In this document: piece by piece, positions 26,796-36,579 of the stretch
Layout: each line of letters starts with the position of its first letter
How positions within the stretch are numbered: the first letter of the stretch is position 1
Position numbers and translations under genes: made by a program
Source: an uncultured Fodinibius sp.
Lineage (GTDB): Bacteria; Bacteroidota; Rhodothermia; Balneolales; Balneolaceae
Assembly: GCA_913057775.1 (NCBI GenBank)
Contig: CAJXOG010000003.1
Location: 285,986-349,985, forward strand
Direction of reading: 5' to 3'
Length of the DNA: 64,000 nt
Notes under the pieces: generated by a model
The model's input: the letters and a program-made list of their open reading frames with translations, nothing else
The model's database searches: none
Told to the model about the DNA's origin: nothing

Positions 26796-27416
26796 TTATT
26801 TTTCGGGCTTCATTTCAGCCACGACAATGCTGGCGCGCAGGTACAGCAGTCCTTGGCCGGACGTTGTCCAGTTCTCGTCACTCGGGAACACTGAGGAATC
26901 CTCGAAGTGAACTGACAGCGACAAGGTTTGATTGACCGCCAGATCGAAGGGATCGGCCAGGCGATACTCGTCCGCTGAACGAAGGGCAGCGATGCGTTTG
27001 AAGACCACCGGGGCATCTACGGTATTCGCCGTGCCGGCTACCAACTGCACGTCCGTGCCGGAGAAGTTAGAATGCTTGGAGATGGGCACGCGCAAGAACT
27101 CCTTGTTGTCATTATCGGCCTGCAAAATGACACCAGCATCCTTCAGCGAGTTGACGATCCCGCGGGCATCAATGCCGTTGCCCTCATCGTCCTCGATAAA
27201 TTGCTTGGTCACCTCGAAGGAAAGCGCGAGGATGCGTCGCTTGAGTTCGCCCGGGAAGGGATTGCCCACGTAATTGTTGCGGGTGATTTTCCGCGTGGAG
27301 TTGGGCGGAAAGAAGTTAACGACAGCGCCGTTTTGGGTAACTTGCTGGGTATCAAAATAAGTTTTGATGCGCGCGCTGGCGGGGACAATAGCTTTTTTAG
27401 AAATTTGGTTACTCAT
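26796..27416 (-). CDS. Candidate major capsid protein 1 (small single jelly roll)
   Basis: A 206-residue beta-rich protein without signal or TM helix. The N-terminus is basic and polar (SNQISKKAIVPASARIKTYF). Strand-like blocks follow (KRRILALSFEVTKQFIEDD, FLRVPISKHSNFSG, NQTLSLSVHFEDSSVFP, LLYLRASIVVAEM). A strong terminator follows directly, and a 107-bp leader precedes it, as expected for a highly expressed structural protein. The pairing with the 259-residue protein suggests the small/large capsid pair of P23-77-like viruses. No sequence family is recognised by eye. Confidence 0.55.
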   Translation of the reverse strand: MSNQISKKAIVPASARIKTYFDTQQVTQNGAVVNFFPPNSTRKITRNNYVGNPFPGELKRRILALSFEVTKQFIEDDEGNGIDARGIVNSLKDAGVILQADNDNKEFLRVPISKHSNFSGTDVQLVAGTANTVDAPVVFKRIAALRSADEYRLADPFDLAVNQTLSLSVHFEDSSVFPSDENWTTSGQGLLYLRASIVVAEMKPEK

Positions 27417-27523
27417 AGTTCGTTGTTAGTTAAAAGGGTTGTAAGTGGGGCCGTTGTGGCCTACTGCTTGTTCCCGCAGGCAGTCCCTAGTCAGCAAGAG
27501 CTATGAGAAAAATGGAATGCCGA

Positions 27524-28045
27524 TTACACCTCCACGGTATCTTCAAATACGGTTTCGATTTGAGAGACGTGGCCGGTTTCCACGGGAAGTTGCACTGGTG
27601 GCGCTGGTTGTGGCGCTACGTTCTCTTCATCCCACAGGTATTCGCTGCCTTCCATCAGGCCCTGGGAGGGAGTCCAGTCGGGCATGACGAACTTGATCAG
27701 TTCCATCACACCTTGCACGCCGAGCCCCATGGCCAGACCGCGAAGGTGTTTGTTTTTTGTGAACATGGTAAAGGCCATGCCGAGAGTGAGCGGGAGGCCA
27801 ACACGGGCCGCTTGTTGGACGGTAGCCGAGCTTCCGCCAAGGATAGCGGGTACGGCCAGCCCATTAAGCTGCGCACCAATTGCCTGGCCGCCCACAATAT
27901 ATCCGGCAGTGATAAGCTGCTGCTTAAATTCGCTGACAGCTTTTTCGGTTGTTAGTTGTTTTGCCATAGTTGCAGGTTTTGGGGTTGTTGGGTTTTCGAT
28001 TACATCCAAGTGAGTTGGATTTTTTGCAAATATTCGTTGGGTCAT
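27524..28045 (-). CDS. Multi-helix virion membrane protein
   Basis: A 173-residue protein. Residues about 45-130 contain hydrophobic Gly/Ala-rich helices (GYIVGGQAIGAQLNGLAVPA, then RVGLPLTLGMAFTMF and LAMGLGVQGVMELIKFV). The C-terminal 45 residues are acidic and Pro-rich. A second Met at residue 27 (MAKQLTTEKAV) is an equally good start. It lies directly before the capsid genes. A role in the internal viral membrane is likely; no family is recognised. Confidence 0.6.
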   Translation of the reverse strand: MTQRIFAKNPTHLDVIENPTTPKPATMAKQLTTEKAVSEFKQQLITAGYIVGGQAIGAQLNGLAVPAILGGSSATVQQAARVGLPLTLGMAFTMFTKNKHLRGLAMGLGVQGVMELIKFVMPDWTPSQGLMEGSEYLWDEENVAPQPAPPVQLPVETGHVSQIETVFEDTVEV

Positions 28046-28063
28046 AAGTTGGTTCGATAAGGG

Positions 28064-31000
28064 TTAATTAAGGATGCCGCGTCCGTCAATATTCAGGTTC
28101 GTAATGATGTATACGTCACCATATTGGAAGACAGGACGTTTGCCGTCGTCGAAATAATGATAATAATGGTGGTCGTCTCCTTTCTGGTCGCCGGAGTAGA
28201 TCACCTTGTCGCTGCTGTACATGATGCGCTCGGCGTGACCGATGGAAACCAGCTCGGCCTCGGCCGGTGGAAACAGTTCGTAGTCGTAGCTGTCGGCCGG
28301 GAAATGGTGAAACTCCTGGTACATCTGTTCGGCATCTCCGTTGTCAAAGGCTCCTTTTAAGAGTTTCATGCGCTGGGTCGGGAAGGCAAACAGCGTGGTG
28401 CCCTCGGCGTCGATAATCATGGCTAGATCCTCATCCTCCGAGACAATGCGCTGCATAAATCCTTTGGTGTCAATAAACTCCAGTTCACCAACGGAGCCCG
28501 CGTACACCAGTGGGTCACCAAATAAGGTTTTCAAAGGCATGGGGAGAGATTTCGTTGTCTGTTTACCAGACCGATTCGGGCGTATTTTTTCGTCCGGTGA
28601 ACTATCGCGATAAATACCAACCTCACGCACCCGAACAGTTCCTGTTACGCCATAAGTGGGCGCAATGCGGTTGAGTTCTTCGTACAATTCAGACCGGTTA
28701 GAAAATTTGGTTTTGACCAACTCGTTGACCACATCTTGGAGCCGGGTGACCGTGTCCTGGTTGGTGGTGAGATCAGACTGGGCTTGCTCCAATTCTTTTT
28801 GGGTTTGCTGGTGGGTAGCCTCCAGTTCTCGCAAGGTTTTCTCCGAGCGTTTTAGTTCGGAGGTAATTTGCTGAATGCGGGCTGGGGCGGACTGTTGCCA
28901 TCCTCGTTCCAAGGCCAGGAAGAGCTCGGCTAGTTTCTGTTTAATGATCGGCAGCCACCGCTCGGTGTTATACATGCCGAGCCGTTGCTTGATCTGGTCG
29001 TAGGTAACCTCGGTGCCGTCCGGACCCGTATTCTGTTTTTCGGCCTCGATATCTACCTCGTAATGGGCGTAAAAGTCAGATTCGTCGGCGATGATATTCC
29101 CTTTGTTTCCCGCCAGGCTTCGGCCCGATTGAACAGGCTCGTCCATGCTCCAGCCAAATTGCCCATTCAGCTGGTCACCCGCCATCTGTTTGATGGAGCT
29201 CCACTTAATCTTGTTGTAGAAACTTCGGTTTGGAGCATTCGGGTCGGGAATGAGGTTAAACAGCACCCGCCCGTTGGCGTTATTTTTCGGGACTTCCAGG
29301 GTAAGCTCGTGGCGGAACCGGGGAATGCGTTTGCCGTCTGAAGACAGGTTGTTTTCAATGGTGCCAATCTCCCCGCTGTAATCCAGCCAGCCAATGCGAA
29401 TGAGTCCTTGTTCCAAGGCCTCGGCCCCTGAGGCGGGCAATTCTGAATCAATAAGGGATTGCTCTCGGGTAATAGCGGACTCCATACGTTCGGAGCGTTT
29501 GGTTACGTCCCCGCTTGCTTGCGCTAGAGATGACTCCAGGCGTTGGGTTTCGCTGAGCAGCGAATCAATACGGGCCTTCAGGACCTTCGTTTGGGCTTTG
29601 GATTGGAAGAATTCTTTAACTCGGGGGTCGGAGTTGGTGGCGGCCACCATCTGCTCGTATTCCAGGGACTCTCCCTCGGAGTCAGCGGAGGTTTCCCGTC
29701 CGTTGCCGAAGAAGAGCTCATCAATCCAGCTTTGCTTCTTGCTGACTAGCTCCAGGCGGTATTGATCAAAGGAATCCTTCATCAGGTAAAAGTGGATGTT
29801 TACTTTCGGGTGCTGGTTCCCCTGCCGGAGCCCGCGCCCGTTGCGCTGCTGGATCTGCGAGGGCGTATAGGGCACGTCCATGTGATGCAGGTCGGTGGTC
29901 CATTTTTGCAGGTTCATGCCTTCGGCAATCGATTGATTGCCGATCAGCACGCGGTACTTGCCAACGTTAAAATCGTCCTGCACCTCTTTTTTGAGGGCTT
30001 CTTTATCATCGGAGGAGGAGACAAAATAGTCTTCTCCCTTAGAATTAGTACCAATAATCGACCCGTTAATAATGGCGATTTCTTTGGCCGGAATACCTGC
30101 TTTTGCCAATTCTTGCTTAATAAGCTGGTGGTAGCTTCCGCCTTTTTGGCCTTCTACGGAGATCCAGTCGCAGAAAATGATTTGGTTGCGGAATACGGGA
30201 GCATCTGGATTTTCTCGGGTCTCATACAGGGCCTCTACGATCATCACTGCTCGGTCGAAGGTTTCTTTCACGGCATCCGAGCCGTCAGATAGTTTTTCGC
30301 GCTGCTTCTCGATTTTATTCAATAGGAACTGCTTGCCTACTGGAACCTCATGCAGGTCGCCTTCGGTGGCTTCAATCTCTTGGGCAATTTCCTCAAAGTG
30401 ACCCAGAGCTTTTAGCTCCTTAATAAGATTGTGGCGTGACTGATCCGCGTATGGGTTCGGATTTTCTCTGGCAGTGAGTGTTTTTGAGAAGAAATCTCCA
30501 TAGATGTTATCCGGTACATGGCTTGGAGCAGGGTTTTCGCGGTAAGTGTAACTTTCGGCGACGTTTTGGGTCAGTGCTCCGAGCTTCAGAAACTTGCCAT
30601 CTACGCCCGCGAAGCTGTGGTCATAGACGCGGAGGTCCGTGGTAATTTTGCTGCCATCGCCGGTAATGACCAAGAAATTGTCTTTGGTCTGGCATCCGCG
30701 CTGGCGCATGCAGTCCAAGATGTTATCGGCCCGGAGGATGATATCATCGAATAACAATTTGTGAATTTCGCTGGGCTCAATAACCTGCTGTTTGGTTTCG
30801 GCCTCGGGGCGCTTGAACTTTGGCTTTAACACTTTAGTTTGGCCCTGTTCATCTTTTACGAGGTTACCACTATCATCTTTGAGCAGGTCCGGAAACTTAT
30901 CGTAGAATCCCACTAGCTGGTCATAGCTTTTGATGTCCATAACCTCGTCGATAATCGCCCGCATTTCTGGGAGGTTATAGTATCCGGCCACTACGCGCTC

Positions 31001-34000
31001 GGTTCGGTATTCGCCATTGGTCTTTTTGACGATCTTTTCTTCCTCGCGGACAAACTGATTGATAAAGTTGTCCAGGTTGGCAATCTGGTATTTCTCCAAC
31101 AGATCCGGGGCGCAGAGGTTGAGCATGTGCCATACTTCTACCGGGGAATTCACGACCGGCGTAGCGGTCAGTACAAAGACATTTTTAAAACCTACTTTTG
31201 AAAACAGCCACTTGGTTTTCTGGAGGGCGTCCTCGGCTCTCTGGGAGGGTTTATTCGCGGCAATGCCGAGCTTGGCCGCTTTGGCGCTCCCCAGCGCGTT
31301 TTTGTAGAAGTGGGCTTCGTCAAAGAACAGGGCGTCCACGCCGAGCTCGTCAAAAAAGATATCGGTATCTAATCGTTTAGCACTGGCTACGTTGCGGAGC
31401 TTGGCCTCCCACTCTTCTTTCATCTTCTCCAGGCGCGTGACCATCGACTTTTTGGCCGTGGAGCTGAGGGCATCATCTTCTTCGATGAGCGCGTCAAAGT
31501 TTTCGATCATTTGATCAAAATATTCCACACGCTCGGAATACATCTGCTGCTGGACCGCTGGGGACAATGGCAGGCTCTTGAAGGCATGGTCGGCGATGAA
31601 AATGGCATCCCAGTTGTAAAGCTGAGCCATGGTGAGCTCCTTGTGGCGCTCGGAGCCCGTCATTTTCATATTGAGGATCTTGGCCTCCGGGAACAGCATC
31701 GCGTATTCCTCGACCCACTTTTCCTGGACTTTCCCGGGCACGACGAACATGGGCTTGTTGCAGGCTCCTTGCTGGGCCAGCACCTGCGAGGTAATAATAG
31801 AGGAGAGCGTTTTCCCGGCGCCGACGTCGTGGCAGTTGGCTCCGCGCCCGTTCCAAACCAGCTTTTCGGCGACCGCACGGTTGTGTTTGTACACCGCAAA
31901 ATCTTTGACGCCATAGAAGGTGTCGGACATGCCCCGAACCCGGAGGGTGGCCCCGTCGAATTGGGGATTGATGTGGGCATTATATTCGTGGTTATAGGCC
32001 TCTTCGATCAGCTCGCGAATCTCCGTGGAGGCTTTGGTACGTACCCATTGGTTGAACTTTTGGGGCACGCGCGTGAGCATCTGATCGTTATGGGTCCGTT
32101 GTTTGGCGCGGGAACGCTCGATCAAAGCTGTAAGGCCTTTTTCTTCGGCTCGTTTGAGCGTCATATTCGGGAGCACGTTGTCGTCCTCATCGTAGAAGAC
32201 CAGCGGGAAACTAGAATCCTGAATGTAATTATTGATGATCTTGCTGAACGGCGTCTCGCCCCAACCCTGGTTCCAGTCATCGGCCGTTTCTTCTCCATTT
32301 TTAATATACCGCCCGCCTTTGCGGAGTTTCATATAGAAGCGGTTACCGAGCTCGGCTTTGTCTTTGACGAGTCCGATATGTACGTCCCTGTAGCCCAGCT
32401 CATCTTTTATCCACTGGGTAAGGACTTTCGTTGGCAGGTAGGTGAAAATGTGGCGCGGATCGACGGTAATGCTGTAGGCATCAATCCACTCGGGGAGCAC
32501 TGCTTTCAGGGCCTCGGTATTTTTCTCCAGCTGGTTGTCTTCGGCTATTTCCAGTTTGTGGCGGACATTACCGGCCAGGTATTGATAACGAAACTCGTAA
32601 TTATTGGTCTCGGGATTATAGAAGAATTCCGGGTGCTGCTTAATAGCTTGGAGAAGTTCGGTTCGACTGGCGGTTCCGCCCTTATAGGTGGACCCGTAGA
32701 AATCAAGCGAGAGCTCTTCACCAATGGAGCGGCCATACATGGCAATTTCGGCCAGGTCATCGGAGTCGGAGACCGCAGGCACGTAATTGCGGTTAAATAG
32801 GGAATCCGCATCAATGATATCGGCATATACGAGCTGGCCGCTAATAGGATCGCGCTTCACAAAGGTCGTAAGCTTATACAACCGGTTATCATAGCGGAAT
32901 ATCTGGCGGATATCCTCGTCTTCGTCTGGAATGCCGTAGGCATTGATGTGGCTTTCGAGCAGCTCCTTAAACTCTTGGCGGAACGGCTCTTTCTGCTCGT
33001 TGTCTTGGGCCAGTGCCGTTACAAAATCATCATAGGTATCGAGCATTTGGCAGGCCGAACTTATCTTGGCTCGAAGCCCTTCGCCCGCTTTATCCGATCC
33101 ACCAACGGTAATAGGTTTGAAGTAGTGGCGCTGTTTTTCGTAGAATTTCTCCCCGTGCCAGACAATATTCCCGGCGTGGTAATCGCGGGTCGTCTCCAGT
33201 CGCACGCCCTCATCAGGGATCCGGTAGAACGGCATCTGTTCTGGAAGTGGGTACGGGAAGCGAAGATCATCTCCAAGTACTTTACTTGTCAAAGCCTCAT
33301 CAACCTGACCTTTTACGCCCATGCGAGTGAGAAATTGCATGTCGTGACCTTGAATATGCTCACCTAATACCTGTTGGGGGTATTTCTGGTAATACGGGTT
33401 ATAATAGGCCCCGTAGGATTCGCCTTTGTGTTCAGTGATACTGACAGACAGTTCCTCATAGGCAAACAGCTGGTTTAATTCACTGCTTACGTCAGGATGA
33501 GTTTCGCCGTCAACATCGGGATATTTCTGAAATAAGATCAGATCCGTCGTAACCAGCGTATCGGCATTGTCTTTGAATGCCGTGGACGGGAGCCGGTAAG
33601 CGCCCACAAACCGGGCGCGCTGGACCATCGCCTGGCGGATGGCCGGATCCTTTTTGTCCATGGTACCGACCGAAGTAATTACTGCCAAAAACCCGCCGGG
33701 CTGCAAGGCGTCCAAAGACTTCAAGATAAAATAGTCATGGATGCGGGGATTCAGGGACGCCAGCGGATCACGCTGGGTGTGAATTTTGATATCGCCAAAG
33801 GGGACATTGCCTATGGCTCCGGTCAGGTTGTATAGCGACAGGTCGGTCTGGGCAAAGTTTTCGTGCCGGACCAGCTGGCTCGGGTATAACAGCTCCGCAA
33901 TGCGAGAGCTCACTGCAGACCGCTCAACCATCAGCATGCGATAGGCATCACGGTTGGGAAGGAAGCCTGCAAAATTACCTACGCCTGCTCCGGGTTCTAA

Positions 34001-35311
34001 AATGTTGCCACCATCCACGCCCATGGCTCCAAGTTTGTCCCAGATGAGTTTAACCAACGGGTAGGAGGTGTAATGCTCATTGAGCAGCCCCCGCTCGGTT
34101 CCGGTTGCGTCTTCGCCATATCCGAGCCCACCGGCGCCGGTGTATTGTCGGAGTAGATCCAGGTCCGATTCGGTAATCGCGCGGTCCTCTTTTTCCAAGA
34201 CGGCCAGTGCCGCCTCGTTGGCTTTCCGGCGTTCGGATTTCGAGAGTTTAATGGGGGCAAAGTTTTTCAGCTGGATGCCGGAAAAACGGCTTCTATATTC
34301 GGCCTCTCCCGCGCGATCTTCGGAAGGTTGGTATGATGGATCGTCTTCTTTTTCAGGTTTTTTTGCTTCCTGTTGGGCTGCCGAGAAAATCTGGTTAAAA
34401 TCGACGCCGATGACTTGCCCGTGATCTCGAAACAATTCCAATGCCTGCTCGCGGTGCTCTGTGGGAAACTTATCAAGCGAAAAGGCGAGGGCCAGTTTCT
34501 TTATGGTTTCGGTGAAGGAGTCTTGAAGTTGCTGTAGCTGGCTCGAAGGATTTTCGCGGTTTGTCAATTCGCTGGTTAGTTTTTCTGGATTTCCAAGGAG
34601 GGAGTCGATAGAACTGGCTGCCTGCTCATCACCTTGATCAGCTTGCCAGGCCAGGTCGGTGAGCTGGTTCATTCGTTGGGTATTGAGTCTGCCATTTTTG
34701 TACGGCGTGTGGGCGGCACTGGCTATTTGTGCCATACGCTGGGTCTTTACCTGAATCTCGACCGGAATATCTCCGGCTTCCCCAGCCATCACGATGAAGT
34801 GATGCGCCCGATAGCCACCGACGGGTTTGGCGTATTTGTCTTCATGTTCAAATACTTCTCCGATTGTTCCTGATGCAATTTGTTTTACCACCTGATCCAG
34901 ATCCTTTTGACCAGACAGCACGATCATGCATCCGGCCATATCCGTCAGCCCCTGAGTATAGAGTTCACCAGAATTAGCCTGCTTGATATTTCCTTTAATA
35001 CGCTTTCGACGTAATTTATTGATGACCGAATAGGGAGATTTTACTCGGCCCTTTACGGTGGCTTCCGGTTGTAGGTCTTTGAGCTTGCTGGTTACCTCGT
35101 CCAAAGCCTGTTGGTAGTCTCCTCGCAATTCGATCAGCTGTTTGATTTCGTCGGTAAGCTTGGTCTCTTCGACAGTTTCGGTGTCGCCAGCCAGTTGTGG
35201 GTTGGGATCGTCAGCATTGGGGATTCCGTCCCCATCAAAATCGCCAAAAATGCCAGGATAATCGGCGGTCGTGATTTCTTTAAAAGGGGTAACAGTCGGA
35301 TTGTCTCGCAT
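28064..35311 (-). CDS. Giant polyvalent protein: RelA/SpoT-like domain, adenine methylase, SNF2 helicase (DarB-like)
   Basis: A 2,415-residue protein filling a third of the late operon. Residues 22-38 hold a Ca-loop-like DFDGDGIPNADDPNP. About 65-208 match a RelA/SpoT synthetase fold: KGRVKSPYSVINKLRRK, then TDMAG (Asp124), GYRAHH (166-171), VEIQVKT (Glu185) and AAHTPYK. An N6-adenine methylase follows: ILEPGAGVGNF near 437 and GNVPFGD near 502. An SNF2-type helicase has DVGAGKT near 1164, FFDEAH near 1332, LTATP, and QRNGRGLRQG near 1824. Coiled coils follow. Methylase-helicase giants such as P1 DarB enter with phage DNA and block host restriction. Virion packaging and the alarmone-type activity are inference. 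Confidence 0.88.
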   Translation of the reverse strand: MRDNPTVTPFKEITTADYPGIFGDFDGDGIPNADDPNPQLAGDTETVEETKLTDEIKQLIELRGDYQQALDEVTSKLKDLQPEATVKGRVKSPYSVINKLRRKRIKGNIKQANSGELYTQGLTDMAGCMIVLSGQKDLDQVVKQIASGTIGEVFEHEDKYAKPVGGYRAHHFIVMAGEAGDIPVEIQVKTQRMAQIASAAHTPYKNGRLNTQRMNQLTDLAWQADQGDEQAASSIDSLLGNPEKLTSELTNRENPSSQLQQLQDSFTETIKKLALAFSLDKFPTEHREQALELFRDHGQVIGVDFNQIFSAAQQEAKKPEKEDDPSYQPSEDRAGEAEYRSRFSGIQLKNFAPIKLSKSERRKANEAALAVLEKEDRAITESDLDLLRQYTGAGGLGYGEDATGTERGLLNEHYTSYPLVKLIWDKLGAMGVDGGNILEPGAGVGNFAGFLPNRDAYRMLMVERSAVSSRIAELLYPSQLVRHENFAQTDLSLYNLTGAIGNVPFGDIKIHTQRDPLASLNPRIHDYFILKSLDALQPGGFLAVITSVGTMDKKDPAIRQAMVQRARFVGAYRLPSTAFKDNADTLVTTDLILFQKYPDVDGETHPDVSSELNQLFAYEELSVSITEHKGESYGAYYNPYYQKYPQQVLGEHIQGHDMQFLTRMGVKGQVDEALTSKVLGDDLRFPYPLPEQMPFYRIPDEGVRLETTRDYHAGNIVWHGEKFYEKQRHYFKPITVGGSDKAGEGLRAKISSACQMLDTYDDFVTALAQDNEQKEPFRQEFKELLESHINAYGIPDEDEDIRQIFRYDNRLYKLTTFVKRDPISGQLVYADIIDADSLFNRNYVPAVSDSDDLAEIAMYGRSIGEELSLDFYGSTYKGGTASRTELLQAIKQHPEFFYNPETNNYEFRYQYLAGNVRHKLEIAEDNQLEKNTEALKAVLPEWIDAYSITVDPRHIFTYLPTKVLTQWIKDELGYRDVHIGLVKDKAELGNRFYMKLRKGGRYIKNGEETADDWNQGWGETPFSKIINNYIQDSSFPLVFYDEDDNVLPNMTLKRAEEKGLTALIERSRAKQRTHNDQMLTRVPQKFNQWVRTKASTEIRELIEEAYNHEYNAHINPQFDGATLRVRGMSDTFYGVKDFAVYKHNRAVAEKLVWNGRGANCHDVGAGKTLSSIITSQVLAQQGACNKPMFVVPGKVQEKWVEEYAMLFPEAKILNMKMTGSERHKELTMAQLYNWDAIFIADHAFKSLPLSPAVQQQMYSERVEYFDQMIENFDALIEEDDALSSTAKKSMVTRLEKMKEEWEAKLRNVASAKRLDTDIFFDELGVDALFFDEAHFYKNALGSAKAAKLGIAANKPSQRAEDALQKTKWLFSKVGFKNVFVLTATPVVNSPVEVWHMLNLCAPDLLEKYQIANLDNFINQFVREEEKIVKKTNGEYRTERVVAGYYNLPEMRAIIDEVMDIKSYDQLVGFYDKFPDLLKDDSGNLVKDEQGQTKVLKPKFKRPEAETKQQVIEPSEIHKLLFDDIILRADNILDCMRQRGCQTKDNFLVITGDGSKITTDLRVYDHSFAGVDGKFLKLGALTQNVAESYTYRENPAPSHVPDNIYGDFFSKTLTARENPNPYADQSRHNLIKELKALGHFEEIAQEIEATEGDLHEVPVGKQFLLNKIEKQREKLSDGSDAVKETFDRAVMIVEALYETRENPDAPVFRNQIIFCDWISVEGQKGGSYHQLIKQELAKAGIPAKEIAIINGSIIGTNSKGEDYFVSSSDDKEALKKEVQDDFNVGKYRVLIGNQSIAEGMNLQKWTTDLHHMDVPYTPSQIQQRNGRGLRQGNQHPKVNIHFYLMKDSFDQYRLELVSKKQSWIDELFFGNGRETSADSEGESLEYEQMVAATNSDPRVKEFFQSKAQTKVLKARIDSLLSETQRLESSLAQASGDVTKRSERMESAITREQSLIDSELPASGAEALEQGLIRIGWLDYSGEIGTIENNLSSDGKRIPRFRHELTLEVPKNNANGRVLFNLIPDPNAPNRSFYNKIKWSSIKQMAGDQLNGQFGWSMDEPVQSGRSLAGNKGNIIADESDFYAHYEVDIEAEKQNTGPDGTEVTYDQIKQRLGMYNTERWLPIIKQKLAELFLALERGWQQSAPARIQQITSELKRSEKTLRELEATHQQTQKELEQAQSDLTTNQDTVTRLQDVVNELVKTKFSNRSELYEELNRIAPTYGVTGTVRVREVGIYRDSSPDEKIRPNRSGKQTTKSLPMPLKTLFGDPLVYAGSVGELEFIDTKGFMQRIVSEDEDLAMIIDAEGTTLFAFPTQRMKLLKGAFDNGDAEQMYQEFHHFPADSYDYELFPPAEAELVSIGHAERIMYSSDKVIYSGDQKGDDHHYYHYFDDGKRPVFQYGDVYIITNLNIDGRGILN

Positions 35312-35315
35312 GGGG

Positions 35316-36578
35316 TTAGCCTAATACTTTGGTTAGGAAGGCGTCCAGCTTAGCCTGACTTTCTTTGGCCGCTTCAATGTCTACTTGCTGCTGGGGTTTT
35401 TCGTCAGATGAAATATTCTTCGTCGTCGGTTGTTCTTTCGACGACGTTTTTTCTTGTTTGGTAGAAGTGGGCTTGGGTTTAGCAGCCGGTTTCTTCTTGG
35501 TCTTTGTTATAGGTGAGTCAGGTGCAGTAGACTTGGTTTCCTTTTTGCCAAACGCGCGTTCCTGGCGCTTATACTCTTTAGCGCCCAGCACGACCTTTGC
35601 GTGGTCCTGCTTGTAAATTCGGATCTCCAGATCTCCATACTTGCTGACCAGTTTTTTCCAGCACGCTTTGAGTCCGCCCCCTTTGCCTTCTGTGCAGGCT
35701 TGGTACTCCAGGTGCCCGTCCAGCAGTAGATCCATGATGTACCGCTTCTTGGGATAGTCGGCTGTGTATCGGATAGAGAGGTGGGCGTTTTCAGATTCCC
35801 CGGAATGCTTGGGCGCGTAGCACGGCATCTTGCTGCCGAACATGGAGTTGATGCGCTTCCAGGATCGAATTTTGTGAAGGGTGTCTAATTCTTTGAGGGT
35901 AATCTTAAAAGGGGTATCCACCGGATTCTCGCGGGTGTCCGGGTTGTTTTCTTCTTTGGTAGTAGATTTTTCTGGTGCCACCTCGCGGTCTTGGGCCGTA
36001 AAGGGTACGGCGATAGCGGTCAGTTCGCGGTACCGGTTTTTCTCGGTTTCGGCACCGCCTTCTTTGGTGACTTTGATCTCAATATCACACTCATGGGCAA
36101 TACTGGTGTTGCCTTTGTACTGCCCGTCCTTGGTGGCATGGGAGACCATGACGAACATGATCCCGTTTTCGCGGCACCATTGGGCTAGCTCGACCGTTTC
36201 CTTCGCGTTGGCATCAATCACCGAAATGGAATCCAGAATGCAGGCGAAGGACCGGTTCTTGAGCAGAATCTCTTTGAGGCCCTGAATGGATTTCCATTTG
36301 GTAAAATTCAGGTTCTGGTGGGTGGCTCCGAGTCGCTTGACGCGGTCGACCAGGGTTTTCCCAAAATGCTCTTCGGCGGGGATATATTCGATACGGCCAT
36401 GTTCGGCTAAGGCGTCGGCCAGTCCCAGGCTCATCGTGGATTTCCCGGCGCCTTTTTCGCCCCAGATAAAAATGACGGCATTCTTCTCGGGTTCGCCGAG
36501 CAGTCGCCCGTAGGGTTGTGCTACTCGAATGCCTTTGATATTCAGTTTTGCAAGCTGCTGGGCAGTTATGGATTCCAT
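35316..36578 (-). CDS. RecA-like P-loop ATPase, possible packaging or recombination ATPase
   Basis: A 420-residue protein from the ATG at 36578, one base after the upstream stop; an in-frame ATG at 36620 would overlap that gene by 41 bp. The Walker A is WGEKGAGKSTMS, the Walker B lies in FACILDSISV, and FVMVSHATKDG resembles the sensor strand of RecA/RadA/Sak4 proteins. The middle holds a small domain of unknown type (SWKRINSMFGSKMPCYAPKH). The last 90 residues are Lys/Ser/Thr-rich and disordered. Its place among virion genes suggests genome packaging, although the core is RecA-like and not clearly FtsK/HerA-like; single-strand annealing is an alternative. Confidence 0.7.
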   Translation of the reverse strand: MESITAQQLAKLNIKGIRVAQPYGRLLGEPEKNAVIFIWGEKGAGKSTMSLGLADALAEHGRIEYIPAEEHFGKTLVDRVKRLGATHQNLNFTKWKSIQGLKEILLKNRSFACILDSISVIDANAKETVELAQWCRENGIMFVMVSHATKDGQYKGNTSIAHECDIEIKVTKEGGAETEKNRYRELTAIAVPFTAQDREVAPEKSTTKEENNPDTRENPVDTPFKITLKELDTLHKIRSWKRINSMFGSKMPCYAPKHSGESENAHLSIRYTADYPKKRYIMDLLLDGHLEYQACTEGKGGGLKACWKKLVSKYGDLEIRIYKQDHAKVVLGAKEYKRQERAFGKKETKSTAPDSPITKTKKKPAAKPKPTSTKQEKTSSKEQPTTKNISSDEKPQQQVDIEAAKESQAKLDAFLTKVLG

Positions 36579-36579
36579 A

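Noticed and set aside
31511..32800. A 429-codon frame on the plus strand inside the giant phage gene
   Set aside because: It is antisense to the conserved helicase region, its product has no motif, and the minus frame carries all the catalytic motifs. It is a shadow of codon bias.
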